Assembly (NCBI GenBank): GCA_029260055.1
Contig: JAJDDX010000066.1
Span: 1-47,263, forward strand
Length of the DNA stretch: 47,263 bases
From: Phycisphaerae bacterium
Lineage (GTDB): Bacteria; Planctomycetota; Phycisphaerae; UBA1845
Direction of reading: 5' to 3'
Both the position numbers and the translations under genes were made by a program. The notes under the pieces are model-generated. The model saw only the letters and a program-made list of their open reading frames with translations. It was not told the DNA's origin and ran no database searches. Positions within the stretch are counted from its first letter, which is position 1; each line of letters begins with the position of its first letter. Positions 35,290 to 43,923 of this stretch are shown piece after piece.

Positions 35290-36489
35290 CTATCGATCCA
35301 CCTCACCCAGCACGACATCGAGGCTGCCGATGATGGCCGGTACGTCCGCCAGCAGGATGTCCCTGCACGTATGCGACGTAATCGCGAGGTTGCAGAAGCT
35401 CGGGCCGCGCGCCTTGACGCGTGCCGGAATGGCCGAGCCGTCGCCCTGCACATAGAAACCCAATTGCCCGCGCGGGTTCTCGATCTCGACGTAGACCTCG
35501 TCCGCGGGCAGCTTGATACCTTTGACCTTCTTCGCCTCGATGGGCCCCTCTTCGAGCCGCTTCAGCGCCTGCCGCATGATGCGCACCGACTGGGTCATTT
35601 CGAGGATACGCACGTAGTAACGGCTCCAGCAGTCACCGGTCACGACGCCGCGGGGCACGCCGTCGATCCCACCGTCCTGCCCGATCGGAATGTCGAAGTC
35701 GTAGTCCTCGTATCCGTCGTAGGGCGTCACCTTCCGCAGGTCCCACCGCACGCCGGTCGCCCTCAGTGCCGCGCCGGTCAGACCGAACGCGAGCGCGTCC
35801 TCGGCTGTAATGACGCCCACGGTGGCGGTGCGTTTTACGAAAATGTGGTTGAAGCTGAGCAGGTTGTTGTAGTCGACGATCTTCGGCTCGAAGAAGTCGA
35901 GGAACTCCTCACACCGCTCGACCCAACCGTCGGGCAGGTCGTCATGGACGCCGCCGACGGTGATATAGCTGTAGGTCAGCCGCGCCCCGCAGGCCGCCTC
36001 GAACAGGTCGAGGATCATTTCCCGCTCGCGGAAGCACCAGGTAAACGGCGTGAACGCGCCCATGTCCAGGCCGTAGGTGCCCAGCGCGACGAGATGCGAG
36101 GCAATCCGGTTCAATTCGGCCATGATGACGCGGATGCGCTTCGCTCGCTCGGGCACCTCGACACCGCAAAGTCGCTCGATCGCGATGGCAAAGGCCTGGT
36201 TGTTGTTCATCCCCGCGATGTAGTCCATACGGTCGGTGTAGGGGATGTACTGGTACGGCTGCACGCTCTCACCGATCTTCTCGGCGCATCGGTGTAAGTA
36301 GCCTATGTGCGGCTCCGCTTCGAGCACCATCTCACCATCGGTGCGCAGGACGATCCTCAACACACCGTGCGTCGACGGGTGCTGCGGGCCCATGTTGACC
36401 AGCAGTTCTTCCGTCTGCAGGTCGCCCTGCTCGACTCGATCGTGATCGAGAAGCAGGTCGGGCGTGGATTCGAAGGTCGTTTCTGCCAT
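35290..36489 (-). CDS. nuoD: NADH-quinone oxidoreductase subunit D
   Basis: This 399-residue peripheral subunit sits next to the quinone site of complex I and descends from the large subunit of NiFe hydrogenases. It has NMGPQHPSTHGVLRIVLRTDGE, the strongly conserved HxxxHG turn, YLHRCAEKIGE, RNMD-equivalent TDRMDYIAGMNNNQAFAIAIE and C-terminal GDGSAIPARVKARGPSFCNL. The metal-binding cysteines of hydrogenases are gone, as expected. ATG 36489 is preferred to the TTG at 36504. It follows nuoC by 22 nt. Length and motifs are normal and separate, so this is not a fused NuoCD. Confidence 0.97.
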   Translation of the reverse strand: MAETTFESTPDLLLDHDRVEQGDLQTEELLVNMGPQHPSTHGVLRIVLRTDGEMVLEAEPHIGYLHRCAEKIGESVQPYQYIPYTDRMDYIAGMNNNQAFAIAIERLCGVEVPERAKRIRVIMAELNRIASHLVALGTYGLDMGAFTPFTWCFREREMILDLFEAACGARLTYSYITVGGVHDDLPDGWVERCEEFLDFFEPKIVDYNNLLSFNHIFVKRTATVGVITAEDALAFGLTGAALRATGVRWDLRKVTPYDGYEDYDFDIPIGQDGGIDGVPRGVVTGDCWSRYYVRILEMTQSVRIMRQALKRLEEGPIEAKKVKGIKLPADEVYVEIENPRGQLGFYVQGDGSAIPARVKARGPSFCNLAITSHTCRDILLADVPAIIGSLDVVLGEVDR

Positions 36490-36511
36490 GTCCGTTGTCG
36501 GCAACTCCCGT

Positions 36512-37045
36512 CTAGTGCCGCGGGTTCGTCAGCCCGTACTCCGTTGTAGCCGGTATCCCGTGGTACTCGAGCGGGAACTCGTAATCCTTGCGAAGCGGAT
36601 GCCCGACCCAGTCGTCAGGGCAGAGGATCCGCCGAAGATCGGGGTGATCGCTGAAGCGAATCCCCATCAGATCGAACGCCTCGCGTTCGTGCCAGTCAGC
36701 CGCCCGCCACACGCCCGCGAGCGACGGAATCACCGGATCGTCACGGTCGGTCACAACCCGTAGCGCGAAGCTCCGCGTGGTGGTCAGTAGATCGCCCCGG
36801 TTCTCGGTGGGCACGTGCATCATGTCATACGCGCAGGCCAGCTTGTTGTCGGCCAGCAAGTCGATCGAACTGATCGACCGCAGCAGGTTGAACCGCAGGC
36901 TCGGATCGTCCCGCAGGAACGTAGCCACCTCGACCAACGACTCCGCCTTGATCTGGACGTAAGGCCGCGCGGCGTCCAGCACCGTCGCCTCGATCGCGTC
37001 GGGGAAGCGGGCTTTAATCAGGTTACAGATGTCCTCGGGTATCAC
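36512..37045 (-). CDS. nuoC: NADH-quinone oxidoreductase subunit C
   Basis: This 177-residue peripheral subunit supports NuoB and NuoD. The C-terminal signature [20 protein letters not shown] then [20 protein letters not shown] is intact. GTG 37045 is chosen because it lies 17 nt after the nuoB stop and starts [16 protein letters not shown], the usual beginning of the domain; an in-frame ATG-like extension to 37180 would overlap nuoB by 118 nt and looks non-coding. It is separate from nuoD, as in most bacteria outside the Enterobacteria. Confidence 0.95.
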   Translation of the reverse strand: MIPEDICNLIKARFPDAIEATVLDAARPYVQIKAESLVEVATFLRDDPSLRFNLLRSISSIDLLADNKLACAYDMMHVPTENRGDLLTTTRSFALRVVTDRDDPVIPSLAGVWRAADWHEREAFDLMGIRFSDHPDLRRILCPDDWVGHPLRKDYEFPLEYHGIPATTEYGLTNPRH

Positions 37046-37062
37046 GCCTGCGAATCCTCGCC

Positions 37063-37581
37063 CTAGGCCAGGGCCGTCTTTTTCAGTTTCGTCATTGGGC
37101 TCTTGGCTCGCGTCTGCCGACGAATCTTGTCCTGCAGCCGCATGAGCCCTTCCAGCAACGCTTCGGGACGCGGTGGGCAACCCGGTACGTATATATCAAC
37201 GGGCACGATCAAATCGACGCCCTTGACCACGTGGTATCCATGTTTGAAGTAAGGCCCGCCGCCGATCGTGCATGCGCCCATCGCCATGACGTATTTCGGT
37301 TCGGGCATCTGGTTGTAGAGACGCTTGACGCGGCTGGCCATCTTGTACGTCACCGTACCGGCGACGATCATGAGGTCCGACTGCCGCGGCGTGGCACGGA
37401 ACGCACCCGCGCCGAACCGGTCCATATCGAACCGCGAGGCACCAGCCGCCATCATCTCGATGGCACAGCACGCCAGGCCGAAGGTCATCGGCCAGATGCT
37501 GTTGCTGCGGCCCCAATTGATCGCCCAGTCAAGCGACGTGACGATCAGGCCTTCCTCAAACCGGTTTTCGATCCAACTCAT
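37063..37581 (-). CDS. nuoB: NADH-quinone oxidoreductase subunit B
   Basis: This 172-residue subunit carries the terminal iron-sulphur cluster N2 that reduces quinone. The tandem cysteines are in [11 protein letters not shown], with further ligands in [10 protein letters not shown] and [15 protein letters not shown], so all four N2 ligands are present. ATG 37581 has GGAGA about 8 nt upstream. The C-terminus ends in a short basic tail ([13 protein letters not shown]). It lies 64 nt after nuoA and 17 nt before nuoC. Confidence 0.97.
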   Translation of the reverse strand: MSWIENRFEEGLIVTSLDWAINWGRSNSIWPMTFGLACCAIEMMAAGASRFDMDRFGAGAFRATPRQSDLMIVAGTVTYKMASRVKRLYNQMPEPKYVMAMGACTIGGGPYFKHGYHVVKGVDLIVPVDIYVPGCPPRPEALLEGLMRLQDKIRRQTRAKSPMTKLKKTALA

Positions 37582-37645
37582 CGAATCTCTCCGGGCCCGT
37601 CGATCGAGCACCGAATGCCAAACGTACACCTTCCGCGACGGCTAT

Positions 37646-38143
37646 CTAAGCCGCCGACTCCGCCGAGTCCAGCACGGACCGCTTCTCCTGCGCCGAGGCG
37701 TCGCGGACCCAGTTCAGATAGCCCGACTTCCACTCGTAAAGGAACGGGATGGCGATCAGGGCGAAGAAGACCGCGAACGGCCAGAAAGCGGACGCCCCCA
37801 TCTCTTTGAACACGACAGCCCAGGGCCAGAGCAACGCCACCTCGACATCGAAGACGATGAAGACCAGCGCTACCGTATAGAACCGCAGGTCATACTGGAC
37901 CCAGCCGTCGCCGATGGCCGGCTCGCCGCACTCGTAGGGCGTACCCTTCTCGGGGTGCGGCATCGACGGGCGAACGATGCGCCCGACGCTGAGGCCCGCG
38001 AACGCCAGAGCGAAGCCGCCGAAGGTGAACAGCAAGACGCCGAACACCAACTCGGTGTTGGTGTTCGCATGGGCGGCCCTCTCCGTCTGCATCAGGGCGG
38101 AACCGACTACTGCGTTAACGCTGTCAACCAATACGGAATACAC
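37646..38143 (-). CDS. nuoA: NADH-quinone oxidoreductase subunit A
   Basis: This 165-residue three-helix membrane subunit has the conserved loop KGTPYECGEPAIGDGWVQYD, including the cysteine of the quinone-cavity loop, and FIVFDVEVALLWPWAVVF. An N-terminal segment of about 30 residues precedes the first helix, longer than usual, so a later start cannot be excluded. GTG 38143 has GAGG 8 nt upstream and follows nuoI by 13 nt. It is normally the first gene of a nuo operon; here it is second. Confidence 0.95.
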   Translation of the reverse strand: MYSVLVDSVNAVVGSALMQTERAAHANTNTELVFGVLLFTFGGFALAFAGLSVGRIVRPSMPHPEKGTPYECGEPAIGDGWVQYDLRFYTVALVFIVFDVEVALLWPWAVVFKEMGASAFWPFAVFFALIAIPFLYEWKSGYLNWVRDASAQEKRSVLDSAESAA

Positions 38144-38156
38144 GTCCGATCCTCAA

Positions 38157-38816
38157 TCACTCTTTGGTAGCGGGCTCTTTCTTCTTCGCCGGCTCCGACG
38201 GCTTCAGCGCGTTGACCATGGCCTCGCGCCGTTGATCCGTCTGATTCGCCAGTTTGTCGTCCGAATGGGTGAACTCCAGCCACTCGTTCTTCGTCGCCGT
38301 CGCCCACTCAGCGGGTTTCTTCTTTTGCATCCAGATCGGCTGCGGCGTTTGCAGTCCGCGCGTCGCCAGTTCCGTAAACTCGACGATCATGTCCTCACGC
38401 GTGTAACCGGACATGTCGTGTACGTTGCCCATGTGGATACAGTCGGTCGGGCACGGGTCACAGCAAAGCCCGCAGAACATGCACTTCGCGTAGTCGATGG
38501 CGTAGCGCGTCATCGCTCCGCCGACGGCAATGCCGCTGGCTTTGTCGACCTTGCGCGGTCCGGATTTATCGATGTAGATGCAGTCGACCGGGCAGGCCTT
38601 CGCACACATATCGCACGCGATGCACTTCTCGATTTCATAGAAGTGGAAACCGCGATAGCGCGGCTGAAGCGCGGGCGCCACGTCGGGGTACTGGAGCGTC
38701 ACCGTCTTGGCGAAACAGTACTTCAGCGACAACCGCATGCCGACGAGAATCGAATAGACCGTCTGCCAGATGTTGTGGAAGTAATCGCGAACGGGATTGG
38801 CGCCGTTACCGTGCAT
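38157..38816 (-). CDS. nuoI: NADH-quinone oxidoreductase subunit I (ferredoxin-type)
   Basis: This 219-residue peripheral subunit carries clusters N6a and N6b. Both 4Fe-4S motifs are complete: CIACDMCAKACPVDC and CMFCGLCCDPCPTDC, each CxxCxxCxxxC. The N-terminus YFHNIWQTVYSILVGMRLSL is the membrane-facing amphipathic helix of the family. ATG 38816 is used, although GTG 38921 or TTG 38873 could extend it with a basic segment and no candidate has a good ribosome site. The C-terminal tail is Lys/Pro-rich. It is the first gene of the operon, ahead of nuoA, instead of lying between nuoH and nuoJ. Confidence 0.93.
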   Translation of the reverse strand: MHGNGANPVRDYFHNIWQTVYSILVGMRLSLKYCFAKTVTLQYPDVAPALQPRYRGFHFYEIEKCIACDMCAKACPVDCIYIDKSGPRKVDKASGIAVGGAMTRYAIDYAKCMFCGLCCDPCPTDCIHMGNVHDMSGYTREDMIVEFTELATRGLQTPQPIWMQKKKPAEWATATKNEWLEFTHSDDKLANQTDQRREAMVNALKPSEPAKKKEPATKE

Positions 38817-38947
38817 TGATTCGCGTAGCCGCCGGTTGTAAGCCAGCCTCCGTGCCTTGTACCGGGCGGTCAACGATCTCCACGTCCCGGCTGTAACGTT
38901 CGTAAGCTCCGCGCTAACCACGGCTTTCGTCGTAGTGCGCGGGCCGG

Positions 38948-38991
38948 ATTCTAGTACCCTGTCCCGCCTTCCGCAACGACCTGTTGCGGAA
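38948..38991 (-). promoter_or_regulatory. Promoter of the nuo operon with an overlapping inverted repeat
   Basis: On the minus strand TTGCGG (38976-38971) and TAGAAT (38953-38948) are spaced by exactly 17 bp, upstream of nuoI. The -35 lies inside a perfect 9-bp inverted repeat: TTCCGCAAC (38969-38977), 5 nt, and GTTGCGGAA (38983-38991). A dimeric regulator bound there would compete with RNA polymerase. No T-run follows the repeat, so it is less likely to be a terminator for the upstream cinA gene. Boxes and repeat are seen; regulation is inference. Confidence 0.5.
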
Positions 38992-39036
38992 ACCTGCCTA
39001 ACCGTTGGCGCCCTGCGCCGTGATCCGAGACGCCGC

Positions 39037-40293
39037 TCATGAAGAGCCCAACTCGAGCAGGCTATGCCTGAGCAGATTCAAGGCAGCCTTACTGCCACGG
39101 TCCCGAATCTGTGAGCGAGTCAGATGCTCACCCGCCAGCAGGCGCTTGACGATCACGCCGTCCGCGCTCGCCAGGCCGAGATAGACCAGCCCCACCGGCT
39201 TGTCCGGCGGCAGCCCACCCGTCGGTCCGGCGATGCCGGTAATCGACAGAGCATAATCCGTGCCAGCCGAGGTACGGCATCCGACTGCCATGGCGGAAGC
39301 CACCGCCTCGCTCACCGCCCCTTCGGCTTCGATCATTTCACAAGGTACGCCGAGCAGCTCGCTCTTGGACTCGTTGGAATAGGTGACGTAGCCGCGATGG
39401 AAGAAGGCGCTGCTCCCCGACACGTCGGTCAGCCGCCTGGCCAGCAGCCCGCCCGTGCAGGACTCAGCCGTCGCCACGGTCTTGCCGTGCTGCAGCAGCA
39501 GGCCAGCCACGGACGCCTGCAGGCTCTGGTCGTCGACGCCGTACACGGCTCGCCCGAGCCGCACTTGAGCCTCGGCCAAATCGGCCGCAAGCAGGCGCTG
39601 AGCCGCGTCCGGCGTCGCCCCCCGGGCCGTCACCCGAACCGAGATGGTGCCCTCCGTGGCCGTCGTGCCCACCTGCGGGTTCCGCGATCGCTGCATCAGG
39701 TCCGAGAGCAGCTCGCCGACTTTGGATTCGCTGATGCCGAAGCAGTTCAGCCTACCCGTTGCGATCGAGTTGCCGCCCGCTTCGTCGGCCAAAACCGTGG
39801 CCACGGCCTGCCGGAACATCGCCTTCATCTCGGCCGGCACGCCGGGCAACACGATCACTACCGTCCCGTCGAACTGCGCCTGTATCCCCGGCGCGGTCCC
39901 GCGCTCGTTGGGAATCACGCCACAACCGCGCGGGATCATCGCCTGGATCCGGTTGGCGTCGTCCATCGGCCGCTGCCACCGGGCGAAAAGCGCCTCGATT
40001 CCCGCCAGCGCCTCGGGGTTGAGCTCCAGCGGCTGACCGATCGCCGTCGCGAGGCTCTCGCGGGTCACGTCGTCCGGCGTCGGGCCGATCCCCCCCGTCA
40101 CGACAACCAACTCCGCCTCAGCCGCGGCCTGGCAGATTGCGGCTGCCACGCGCTCCGTGTCATCGCCGACGGTGATATGCCCCAGCACACCGATCCCGGA
40201 ACGGGCAAACTCGCCCGACAGCCACGCCGCGTTGGTGTCGAGGCACTGCCCCGTCACAAGCTCGGTGCCGATACTGACAATGAAAGCATCCAT
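39037..40293 (-). CDS. cinA: CinA family protein (nicotinamide-nucleotide amidase)
   Basis: This 418-residue two-domain protein has an N-terminal MoaB/MogA-like domain (about 1-170; FIVSIGTELVTGQCLDTNAAW, VVTGGIGPTPDDVT, VLPGVPAEM). The C-terminal CinA/PncC domain (about 255-415; TVATAESCTGGLLARRL, FHRGYVTYSNESK, ALSITGIAGPTGG) deamidates nicotinamide mononucleotide for NAD recycling. The serine and lysine of the amidase site appear present. ATG 40293 starts MDAFIVSIGTEL. Full-length CinA often has both activities. It is upstream of nuo on the same strand with about 220 nt between the two coding regions. Confidence 0.95.
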   Translation of the reverse strand: MDAFIVSIGTELVTGQCLDTNAAWLSGEFARSGIGVLGHITVGDDTERVAAAICQAAAEAELVVVTGGIGPTPDDVTRESLATAIGQPLELNPEALAGIEALFARWQRPMDDANRIQAMIPRGCGVIPNERGTAPGIQAQFDGTVVIVLPGVPAEMKAMFRQAVATVLADEAGGNSIATGRLNCFGISESKVGELLSDLMQRSRNPQVGTTATEGTISVRVTARGATPDAAQRLLAADLAEAQVRLGRAVYGVDDQSLQASVAGLLLQHGKTVATAESCTGGLLARRLTDVSGSSAFFHRGYVTYSNESKSELLGVPCEMIEAEGAVSEAVASAMAVGCRTSAGTDYALSITGIAGPTGGLPPDKPVGLVYLGLASADGVIVKRLLAGEHLTRSQIRDRGSKAALNLLRHSLLELGSS

Positions 40294-40467
40294 GACTTAC
40301 CCACACTACCACGGGCACCCGGTGACACAACTCCGCACCTGGGCCGTTCTACACCGTGGCGAGCCGGCGGCTATCGGATGTGCTGTAGTCCGGCCGCGAC
40401 TTGTGCGATATAGTCGGCATGGACGGCACGGGCTTGGAGGCAGGCCGGCCACGACAACGGAGTAGGA

Positions 40468-41505
40468 ATGAGCACAACCGGCACATCGTCGAAAACCACA
40501 AGGAAAGCCGCGCAACCGCTGCGCGTGCTGTTTACCTGCGTGGGACGCCGTGTCGAGTTGGTGGAGGCCTTCCGGCAAGCCGGTCAGCGGCTCAACGTGG
40601 ACCTGGAGATACACGGTGCGGACGCCAGCCGGCTCTCGCCCGCGATCCATCGCGTCGACAAGGCCCATGTCGTTCCATCCATCTCGTCCGGTCGTTACAT
40701 CAAGGCCCTTCTCGAAGTCGGGAAGCGGCGTCGGATCGACCTGCTGATCCCCTTGATCGACAACGAGCTCTCGCTGATCGCCGCGGCTGCGCCGAAGTTC
40801 GCGGAATTCGGCTGCACGGCTGTGATATCCTCCGAGTCGGTCGTTCGCACCTGCCGCGACAAGCTCGAAACCTTCGCCGCGTTGAGCGAAGCCGGCATCG
40901 ACACGCCTAAGACTTGGCGCTGGACGGAGGTGCTCAAGCGAAAGCGCCACCGGTTCCCGTACTTCCTCAAGCCGCGTTTCGGCAGCGCGGCGATGGGGAA
41001 CTACGTCGTCTCGTGCGCCGACGAACTCCGCACGTTCGGGCGCCGCGTGCAGGAGCCCATCGTCCAGGAGTTCGTCGAAGGCGACGAGCACACCCTGGAC
41101 GTCTACACGGGATTCGACGGAGTCCCTCGCTGCGTAGTGCCGCGAAAGAGGTTGGAGGTCCGCACCGGCGAAGTGTCCAAGGGGCTCGTCGTGAAGGACC
41201 CGGCCATCATGGAGGTCGGCCGGCGCGTGGCTGAAACGCTGGCTGAATGCCGCGGCGTCGTCACGGTCCAGTGTATCGTCACCAAGGACCGGCGGATTCG
41301 GGTCATCGAGATCAACCCGCGCTTCGGCGGCGGCGTGCCGCTGTCCATTCGCGCCGGTGCCAATTCGCCGCGCTGGCTCCTGGCGGAGTTGCTCGGAAAG
41401 AAACCGCGGATCAATCCGACCGGGTTCCGCGATGACGTGGCCATGCTTCGGTACGACGACTCGGTCTTCGTGCCGAACGCGTCGAAACGCGGCCTGACAA
41501 AGTGA
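40468..41505 (+). CDS. ATP-grasp domain protein
   Basis: This 345-residue enzyme joins two substrates through an acyl-phosphate intermediate. A Rossmann-like N-terminal domain (RVLFTCVGRRVELVEAF) precedes the ATP-grasp fold: FPYFLKPRFGSAAMGNYVV (ATP-binding lysine, about 165-180), QEFVEGDEHTLDVY (about 198-212) and VIEINPRFGGGVPLS (metal-binding Glu/Asn, about 278-292). It resembles carbamoyl-phosphate-synthase-like and PylC-like ligases found beside HAD phosphatases in polysaccharide loci. The acceptor is unknown. The next gene, a HAD hydrolase, follows by 56 nt. No glycosyltransferases are in the window. Confidence 0.88.
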   Translation: MSTTGTSSKTTRKAAQPLRVLFTCVGRRVELVEAFRQAGQRLNVDLEIHGADASRLSPAIHRVDKAHVVPSISSGRYIKALLEVGKRRRIDLLIPLIDNELSLIAAAAPKFAEFGCTAVISSESVVRTCRDKLETFAALSEAGIDTPKTWRWTEVLKRKRHRFPYFLKPRFGSAAMGNYVVSCADELRTFGRRVQEPIVQEFVEGDEHTLDVYTGFDGVPRCVVPRKRLEVRTGEVSKGLVVKDPAIMEVGRRVAETLAECRGVVTVQCIVTKDRRIRVIEINPRFGGGVPLSIRAGANSPRWLLAELLGKKPRINPTGFRDDVAMLRYDDSVFVPNASKRGLTK

Positions 41506-41561
41506 TGCCTTTCCGGACTCGGTGTCCCCGTCCGGTAGCGCAGTTTTCGAAAGCCTGAGAA

Positions 41562-42239
41562 GTGGCTTCGACCAACGCCGTCATTTTCGATCTGGACGAC
41601 ACGCTCTACCCGGAACGCGCGTATGCATTCAGCGGCTTCGCGGCCGTCGCTTCAGCTTTTTCCGATGTGCTCAGTGATCCGAGTGAGACGACCGCGCAGC
41701 TCACAGCACTATTTGACACGCCGGATCGTCCACGCGTCTTCGACGCACTCTTGCAGGCACGAGGACTCGGGAGCGATCCGACCTTGAGCGGTAGGATGGT
41801 CGAGGTGTACCGCGAGCACGTGCCCACGATCCAGCTCCACCCCGACGCGGACGCCGTCCTTACGCGGGTCCGGGGTAAGTACAAGCTGGGCATCATCACG
41901 GACGGCCGCGTCTCGACGCAAACGCTCAAGCTCGAGGCACTCGGCTTGCGCCAGCGCGTGGATCGCGCCATCATCACCAGCGAGTCGGGAGCGGACTTCG
42001 CCAAGCCGCACCCACTGGCCTTTGAGCGCATGGCGGAGGCACTTGGCGTCAAAGCGGAAGAGTGCGTCTACGTCGCGGATAACGCCACCAAGGACTTCAT
42101 CGCACCGAACGAACTGGGATGGTTGACCGTCAAGATCGTCCGAGCCGATGGGATCTATCGCAATGCACCAACCGCCGAGGAGGGCCAGCCGCGGCACGTC
42201 ATCGAATCCCTGGACGAATTGGACGCGCTGCTTGGCTGA
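41562..42239 (+). CDS. HAD-superfamily hydrolase
   Basis: This 225-residue phosphatase-like protein has all four HAD motifs: the nucleophile and acid-base aspartates in IFDLDDTLYPE (D10, D12), LGIITDG (motif II), DFAKPHPLAF (motif III lysine) and VYVADNATKDF (motif IV). A helical cap of about 80 residues follows motif I, which fits subfamily IA. GTG 41562 is preceded by GAGAA. It lies 56 nt after the ATP-grasp gene on the same strand, and the pair may act on one substrate, for example dephosphorylation before ligation. The specific substrate cannot be read. It ends 37 nt before the convergent efflux operon. Confidence 0.9.
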   Translation: MASTNAVIFDLDDTLYPERAYAFSGFAAVASAFSDVLSDPSETTAQLTALFDTPDRPRVFDALLQARGLGSDPTLSGRMVEVYREHVPTIQLHPDADAVLTRVRGKYKLGIITDGRVSTQTLKLEALGLRQRVDRAIITSESGADFAKPHPLAFERMAEALGVKAEECVYVADNATKDFIAPNELGWLTVKIVRADGIYRNAPTAEEGQPRHVIESLDELDALLG

Positions 42240-42276
42240 TGTGGCGGCGACGTTGTGCCGACCTGAACCCGGCTGC

Positions 42277-43923
42277 CTACTCGCCCGGCTCCGGGGGATC
42301 CTCGTCAGTCAGAGTCCCGGCCGGCCCTTGATGTGTCGCCACGGCCGCGTGCAGGTCGGTCCAGGCCTGGCGTAACCGGATGCGTGCCAAGGCCAGGTTG
42401 GCATCGGTGGCGATGTAATCCCGCTGAGTCTCGTTCAGCCTCGTGAGGTTCTCTTTACCGGCCACGTACGCCGCTTGAATGATGCGCCGGTTTTCGCCGG
42501 CCATTTCGAGCGTTTCACGCTGCAAGCGAATCTGCTCCTGGGTATCCACGAGGGCGATGACCGCCTGGCGCACCTGAGAGGAAACCGAAAGCCGCAGACG
42601 CTTCATTCGCGCCTCGGCCTCCGCGAGCAGTCCCTGCGCCGCATGGACGCGGGCTCGGCGGGCGCCACCGGTGAAAAGGTCCCACCGGAACTCGAGGGCG
42701 GCCGCAGATGATTGATCTTCTCGCGTGTAGCGCAGGTTCGAACTCCGATCGTAGCCCCACGAACCGCTCATGGTCACGGTCGGCATGTACAGGCCATGGA
42801 CCGCGCGAAGTTCCTCCGTGGCGTTGGACACCAGGAAGGTCATCTCCCGCACATCGGGACGATTCTCCGCGGCGCGTTGGATCCACTCAGTCGGATCGGG
42901 CGGCGCCATCTCCTCCGCGCTCTCCTCGGCGAGTCGTGACAAGTCAGCCGACTGGGGCAATACGGCATCGGACAGGCCCATCAACTCCGCCAACATCACC
43001 CGGGCGGTCTCCAAGAGGCCGTTGGCCGCGGTGACATCCGCCTGCGCCGCAAGTACCCGCACCCGGAAGTTGTCCACGTCGGCCTGCGTCGCGCGACCGG
43101 CTGCCCTGAGTTTCTCCGTCTCCTCCAACTGGTCATGGCTGAAGGATTCGTCCGCCCGGGCAATCCGGATCTGCTCCTGCGCGAGTTGTGCCTGGAAATA
43201 GGCCGTGTCGACCGCCTGGACAATGAGGCGCTGCACGTCGCCGAGCGACGCCTCCGACGCTCGGTACAAGTGCTTGGCGGACATGATCTGAGCCTCGCGA
43301 ACGAAGCCGTCGAACAGGGTCCACGTCGCGGTCAGCGCCGTCGAGTGCTCGCTGAATGAGTTGCGATCCCCTTTCGGCGACTCGTCACCGAAGAACGGGC
43401 GCCGCAGCGCGCTGATGAGCGCCGTGGTCACGAAGTTCGTCGACTCGACATCGGTCGGGACCGCCGGCTGCGGCTGAAGCAGCGTGTTGAGGCGGTTGCG
43501 GTTCGCGGGTGTCTGGAACGTGCGTGTGGACGTGTGGGAGAAGCTCACGACCGGATAGTACCGGGCGCGTGCTTCGGCGATCCGCGCCCGGGCGCTATCG
43601 AGCCGCGCGTACGCGGCGTGGATATCCGGATTCGCCCTGACCGCGATGGTCCGCGCATCCGGGAGAGTCACCTCCCCCGTCGGTAGAAGGTCGTCCGCTC
43701 GTTCCGTGACGACGGGCATGCCGTAGGGCATCAATCGAGCCTGCTCCTCCTCCGGCAACTTCTCGATCGCCCGGGCATGGCGATCCAGCACGACCTGGAC
43801 GCTATCGAACGGCGATCGGCAGCCCGCGTGAAAGGCGAAGGCAAGTAGCGCTAACGCCGCTACGGAGGCTCCCTGTCGACGCCACCGAGGCCGGCTGCTA
43901 CTCGATCGCAAGTAGATCATCAT
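42277..43923 (-). CDS. TolC-family outer membrane efflux lipoprotein
   Basis: This 548-residue protein starts with a basic region and hydrophobic stretch ending FHAGC, so Cys35 may be lipidated, as in NodT/OprM-type channels, though the lipobox is imperfect. Two internally repeated halves carry the long helical hairpins of TolC (ARLDSARARIAEARARYYPV; KENLTRLNETQRDYIATDAN) and strands such as VSFSHTSTRTF and TVTMSGSWGYD. ATG 43923 has GGAGG 6 nt upstream and overlaps the RND stop by 26 nt, so the two are translationally coupled. It would form the outer-membrane exit of the tripartite pump encoded here. Confidence 0.92.
   Translation of the reverse strand: MMIYLRSSSSRPRWRRQGASVAALALLAFAFHAGCRSPFDSVQVVLDRHARAIEKLPEEEQARLMPYGMPVVTERADDLLPTGEVTLPDARTIAVRANPDIHAAYARLDSARARIAEARARYYPVVSFSHTSTRTFQTPANRNRLNTLLQPQPAVPTDVESTNFVTTALISALRRPFFGDESPKGDRNSFSEHSTALTATWTLFDGFVREAQIMSAKHLYRASEASLGDVQRLIVQAVDTAYFQAQLAQEQIRIARADESFSHDQLEETEKLRAAGRATQADVDNFRVRVLAAQADVTAANGLLETARVMLAELMGLSDAVLPQSADLSRLAEESAEEMAPPDPTEWIQRAAENRPDVREMTFLVSNATEELRAVHGLYMPTVTMSGSWGYDRSSNLRYTREDQSSAAALEFRWDLFTGGARRARVHAAQGLLAEAEARMKRLRLSVSSQVRQAVIALVDTQEQIRLQRETLEMAGENRRIIQAAYVAGKENLTRLNETQRDYIATDANLALARIRLRQAWTDLHAAVATHQGPAGTLTDEDPPEPGE

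Noticed and set aside
37046-37180. Longer NuoC start at 37180
   Set aside because: It would overlap nuoB by 118 nt and adds a Ser/Ala/Asp-rich stretch with no resemblance to NuoC. GTG 37045 starts at the conserved domain.
38969-38991. Intrinsic terminator of cinA
   Set aside because: The stem is perfect, but no T-run follows on the minus strand, and a promoter-like box pair overlaps it.
39124-40413. A 429-codon open frame opposite cinA
   Set aside because: It overlaps a complete two-domain CinA gene, has low-complexity basic composition and no ribosome site.
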